Source of the DNA: Cyclobacteriaceae bacterium
GTDB taxonomy: Bacteria; Bacteroidota; Bacteroidia; Cytophagales; Cyclobacteriaceae
Assembly (NCBI GenBank): GCA_019638255.1
Contig: JAHBUD010000001.1
Span: forward strand, 2,356,001-2,420,000
DNA: 64,000 nt
Reading direction: 5' to 3'
In this document: positions 63,201-64,000 of the stretch, in pieces
Layout: the number at the start of each line of letters is the position of its first letter
How positions within the stretch are numbered: position 1 is the stretch's first letter
Notes under the pieces: generated by a model
What the model saw: only the letters and a program-made list of their open reading frames with translations
Database searches by the model: none
What the model was told of the DNA's origin: nothing
Position numbers and translations under genes: made by a program

Positions 63201-64000
63201 ACGTGGGCCACGAACGTTCCGGGTTCCACCTGCTGGTCTGAGGTATAGGCGGTGTTCACTACCGGAACAAAATCAGTATAGGCACCTACTTTGCGTAATA
63301 CCAAATACCCCGCAGGACTCCCGCTCGCAGCCGTAAATGTACCCGTTAACGAATTGCTGGTAACATTGCTGAACGTTAGGTTGGTGGGCTGCGCTGTAGG
63401 CGGGGTAATGGCGGTGGTAATGCTGCCGGTTAGCGGACTAACCGTGCGGTAATTGATGGGCAGGCCGGAACCATTATATGCGTATACCGCATACTGGTAA
63501 TTGGTGTTGGCGGTTAAGCCGGTTTCATTGAAAGTTGTGTTAGGCCCGATGTACACCGCACGCGAATCACCGTAGTTGGTATTCACAGTATAGGTAGTTG
63601 CATCAACAGGCACAAAGGTTGGCGCTGCCCCCGTTCTACGAAACACGATGTAACCGGTGGGGTTACCCGTGGCAGCCGCATAAGTAACGGTTAAACTGGT
63701 GTTGGTAACATTGGTGAAGGCAAGGTTGGTGGGCTGAGCAGTAGGCTCCACCGCTTGGGTGTAATAATTACCCGTGAGCGGTGAGGTGGTACGGTAACTT
63801 ATCTGCCCGTTGACTTCATTATAACTATAGATGGTGAAGAACCACAAGGTGGCGCTTGGCAGCCCGGTTTGTGCGAAACTCGTTAATGAACTTTTCTGTA
63901 CAATGATGCCGTCTCCAATATTTTGCCCGGCTGTATAGTTTAAATTGGTTTGCGGTATAAACGTTGATGCCGACCCGGCTTTGCGCACCACCAAATATCC
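60251..64000 (-). CDS. Giant FN3-repeat surface protein with T9SS sorting domain (5' end beyond window)
   Basis: About 1249 codons are visible; the frame is open to the right edge, so the N-terminus is missing. From the N-terminal side: four long modules of about 117 residues starting TAQPTN or TAQPGN (the first cut), each with GYLVLRK, a YHY..FSYN segment and 'NYRT.SPL'. Three shorter FN3-type modules follow (ETSSTFIAKWTPAEGAAEYR), then a unique beta region (about 700-1140), and finally a T9SS type A sorting domain at about 1150-1247 (GKPYPNPASSSVNIPIVLGK, IFDLKGVRIKS, NGVYIVKLMVNNRY). It should be exported through the T9SS and kept at the surface or released. It is co-transcribed with the caspase. 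Confidence 0.92.
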   Translation of the reverse strand, partial: GYLVVRKAGSASTFIPQTNLNYTAGQNIGDGIIVQKSSLTSFAQTGLPSATLWFFTIYSYNEVNGQISYRTTSPLTGNYYTQAVEPTAQPTNLAFTNVTNTSLTVTYAAATGNPTGYIVFRRTGAAPTFVPVDATTYTVNTNYGDSRAVYIGPNTTFNETGLTANTNYQYAVYAYNGSGLPINYRTVSPLTGSITTAITPPTAQPTNLTFSNVTSNSLTGTFTAASGSPAGYLVLRKVGAYTDFVPVVNTAYTSDQQVEPGTFVAHVGSATTFNNSGLVASTTYHYTIFSYNQSGSLISYRTISPLQNTVTTFTAAPTAQPGNITFSNITATGMRVNFTAASPAPSGYLGIRRANTAPTFTPVAGTEYTIGQTLADGSVVVHRSNATTFDVSGLLPGTVYHYVLFSYNGSGTATNYITNVSATNSASKITLPAKPNVLSATTILQTGFTARWEAVTGATNYRLDVSQNNFASMVAGFDNLTVTGTSQPVTGLQPGVAYKYRVRAVNESGLSENSDEMQQFTIPATPAPGATSNATQTSFTASWSSVSGATGYFLDVSDDNYTSFAPGFQNFAATGTSATVTGLSPGRVYKFRVRSANSGGASPSSASGEQLLVPATPSGLFASNETSSTFIAKWTPAEGAAEYRLDVTLGDDNFSPSLSGYTNKPIIGATEEIITGLTANTVYRFRVRAVNATGTSPNSSPSSVSTLSGNVGGTLQLSPLSFNPVVTTGANTKVNVEILAGTGPFTAAFFHRGITKSTFIAATPVAVSGTLYEATLTADMMDELGVEFYYRVTDGNGQSRESAVGRIFKTIPSEGIRIPFSRFGGTLESYELFSIPYRLNDNLIESIFKAMGSYDKTRWRLVRFQDNRNVDYGAGLNRIEVGKGYWFNRKDRTEVFLEGGSLEPLHQDNPFKMRLEHGWNQIGNPFPFEIKWSEVLAENNNPAAVGELKMYQHTSQQLVNNDRLPMWAGGFVHNDSNSPIELVMPVSLSPGSGGRTKSTAERIVGSNPDGEEWVLPITVRQAGIETQSAVGMHPQASESKDWYDDLIPPRWGPVLELYTHREEFFYPYFQRDIVPTQSEYTWNLTLESSSNGIIELHWNSTPLLQAQAQLFLYDEIEGRLIDMKQSNRYTLAEHSKKELKLIYTMEGDFIPNRTVMGKPYPNPASSSVNIPIVLGKEAEAFHMRIDIFDLKGVRIKSMDKVLSSGFYEALWDGTDETGHAAANGVYIVKLMVNNRYLAQHAKLVLKRNK
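61840..64000. repeat. DNA-level tandem repeats coding FN3 modules
   Basis: Repeated modules about 350 nt long can be followed by their module starts near 63745, 63395 and 63040 (codons for TAQP on the minus strand), followed by three FN3 units of about 270 nt to about 61840. The units are similar at DNA level, so slippage or recombination could change module number between strains. More copies probably lie beyond the right edge. Confidence 0.7.

Noticed and set aside
61840..64000. CRISPR-like periodic repeats
   Set aside because: The repeats are in frame, about 350 or 270 nt apart and code FN3 modules. There are no short identical repeats with unique spacers.

Overview
The window comes from a member of the Bacteroidota, most probably a Cytophagales-type bacterium. 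The evidence is: promoter -7 boxes of the TAnnTTTG type, almost no Shine-Dalgarno sequences, PorT-type outer-membrane barrels, a surface protein with a type IX secretion (T9SS) C-terminal sorting domain, a MHS transporter with a Bacteroidota-style insertion, and a Chlamydia/Bacteroidota-type V-ATPase operon. Base composition looks even throughout. Apart from one AAA-ATPase (DUF4143) gene remnant, I see no insertion sequence, prophage, integron or CRISPR array.

Layout, left end. A 3'-truncated gamma-glutamyltransferase is divergent from a TetR regulator. Then come a small lipoprotein, Dps, a tRNA-Asp with a textbook Bacteroidota promoter and a strong terminator, and accA. A four-gene, translationally coupled operon follows (DUF6090-like membrane protein, metallo-beta-lactamase-fold hydrolase, patatin, urocanate hydratase HutU), then two PorT-type barrels and tyrS. 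From 11.3 to 14.2 kb lies an inorganic-carbon cluster: a canonical beta-carbonic anhydrase, a SulP anion transporter, and a second carbonic-anhydrase homologue that has lost two zinc ligands and the catalytic Arg.

Middle. Small unknown proteins (two with no assigned function at 15.2-15.7 kb, and a 48-residue protein too short for most gene callers) precede a three-TM zinc-ribbon protein, a Tsp/Prc protease, a large VPS10/BNR-propeller exoprotein and a LolA-fold protein. A 1029-residue TerB/ABCG-type fusion transporter is followed by a His-tailed lipoprotein, a class II HDAC-family deacetylase, a DUF4184 membrane protein, a MHS transporter and LigD. LigD and Ku (36.6 kb) make a complete bacterial NHEJ pair, separated by a TPR protein, a TetR-ABC1 kinase operon and an outer-membrane protein. 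Next are further TPR and HEAT proteins, a PLD-family synthase, a YdjM-like hydrolase and an ABC-F ATPase.

Right end. A GT2 / LPG-synthase-like flippase / GT39 operon suggests lipid-linked sugar transfer. A seven-gene V-type ATPase operon (E, DUF2764, A, B, D, I, K) follows, whose K subunit carries the full Na+-ligand set known from Enterococcus. After a nitronate monooxygenase come two exported caspase-fold (C14) proteins. One is a WD40-Ig-caspase fusion. The other sits in an operon with a lone LuxR-type HTH protein and a giant FN3-repeat, T9SS-sorted surface protein that runs off the right edge. This caspase/surface-protein/HTH cluster and the degenerate carbonic anhydrase are the parts most likely to hold undescribed biology.
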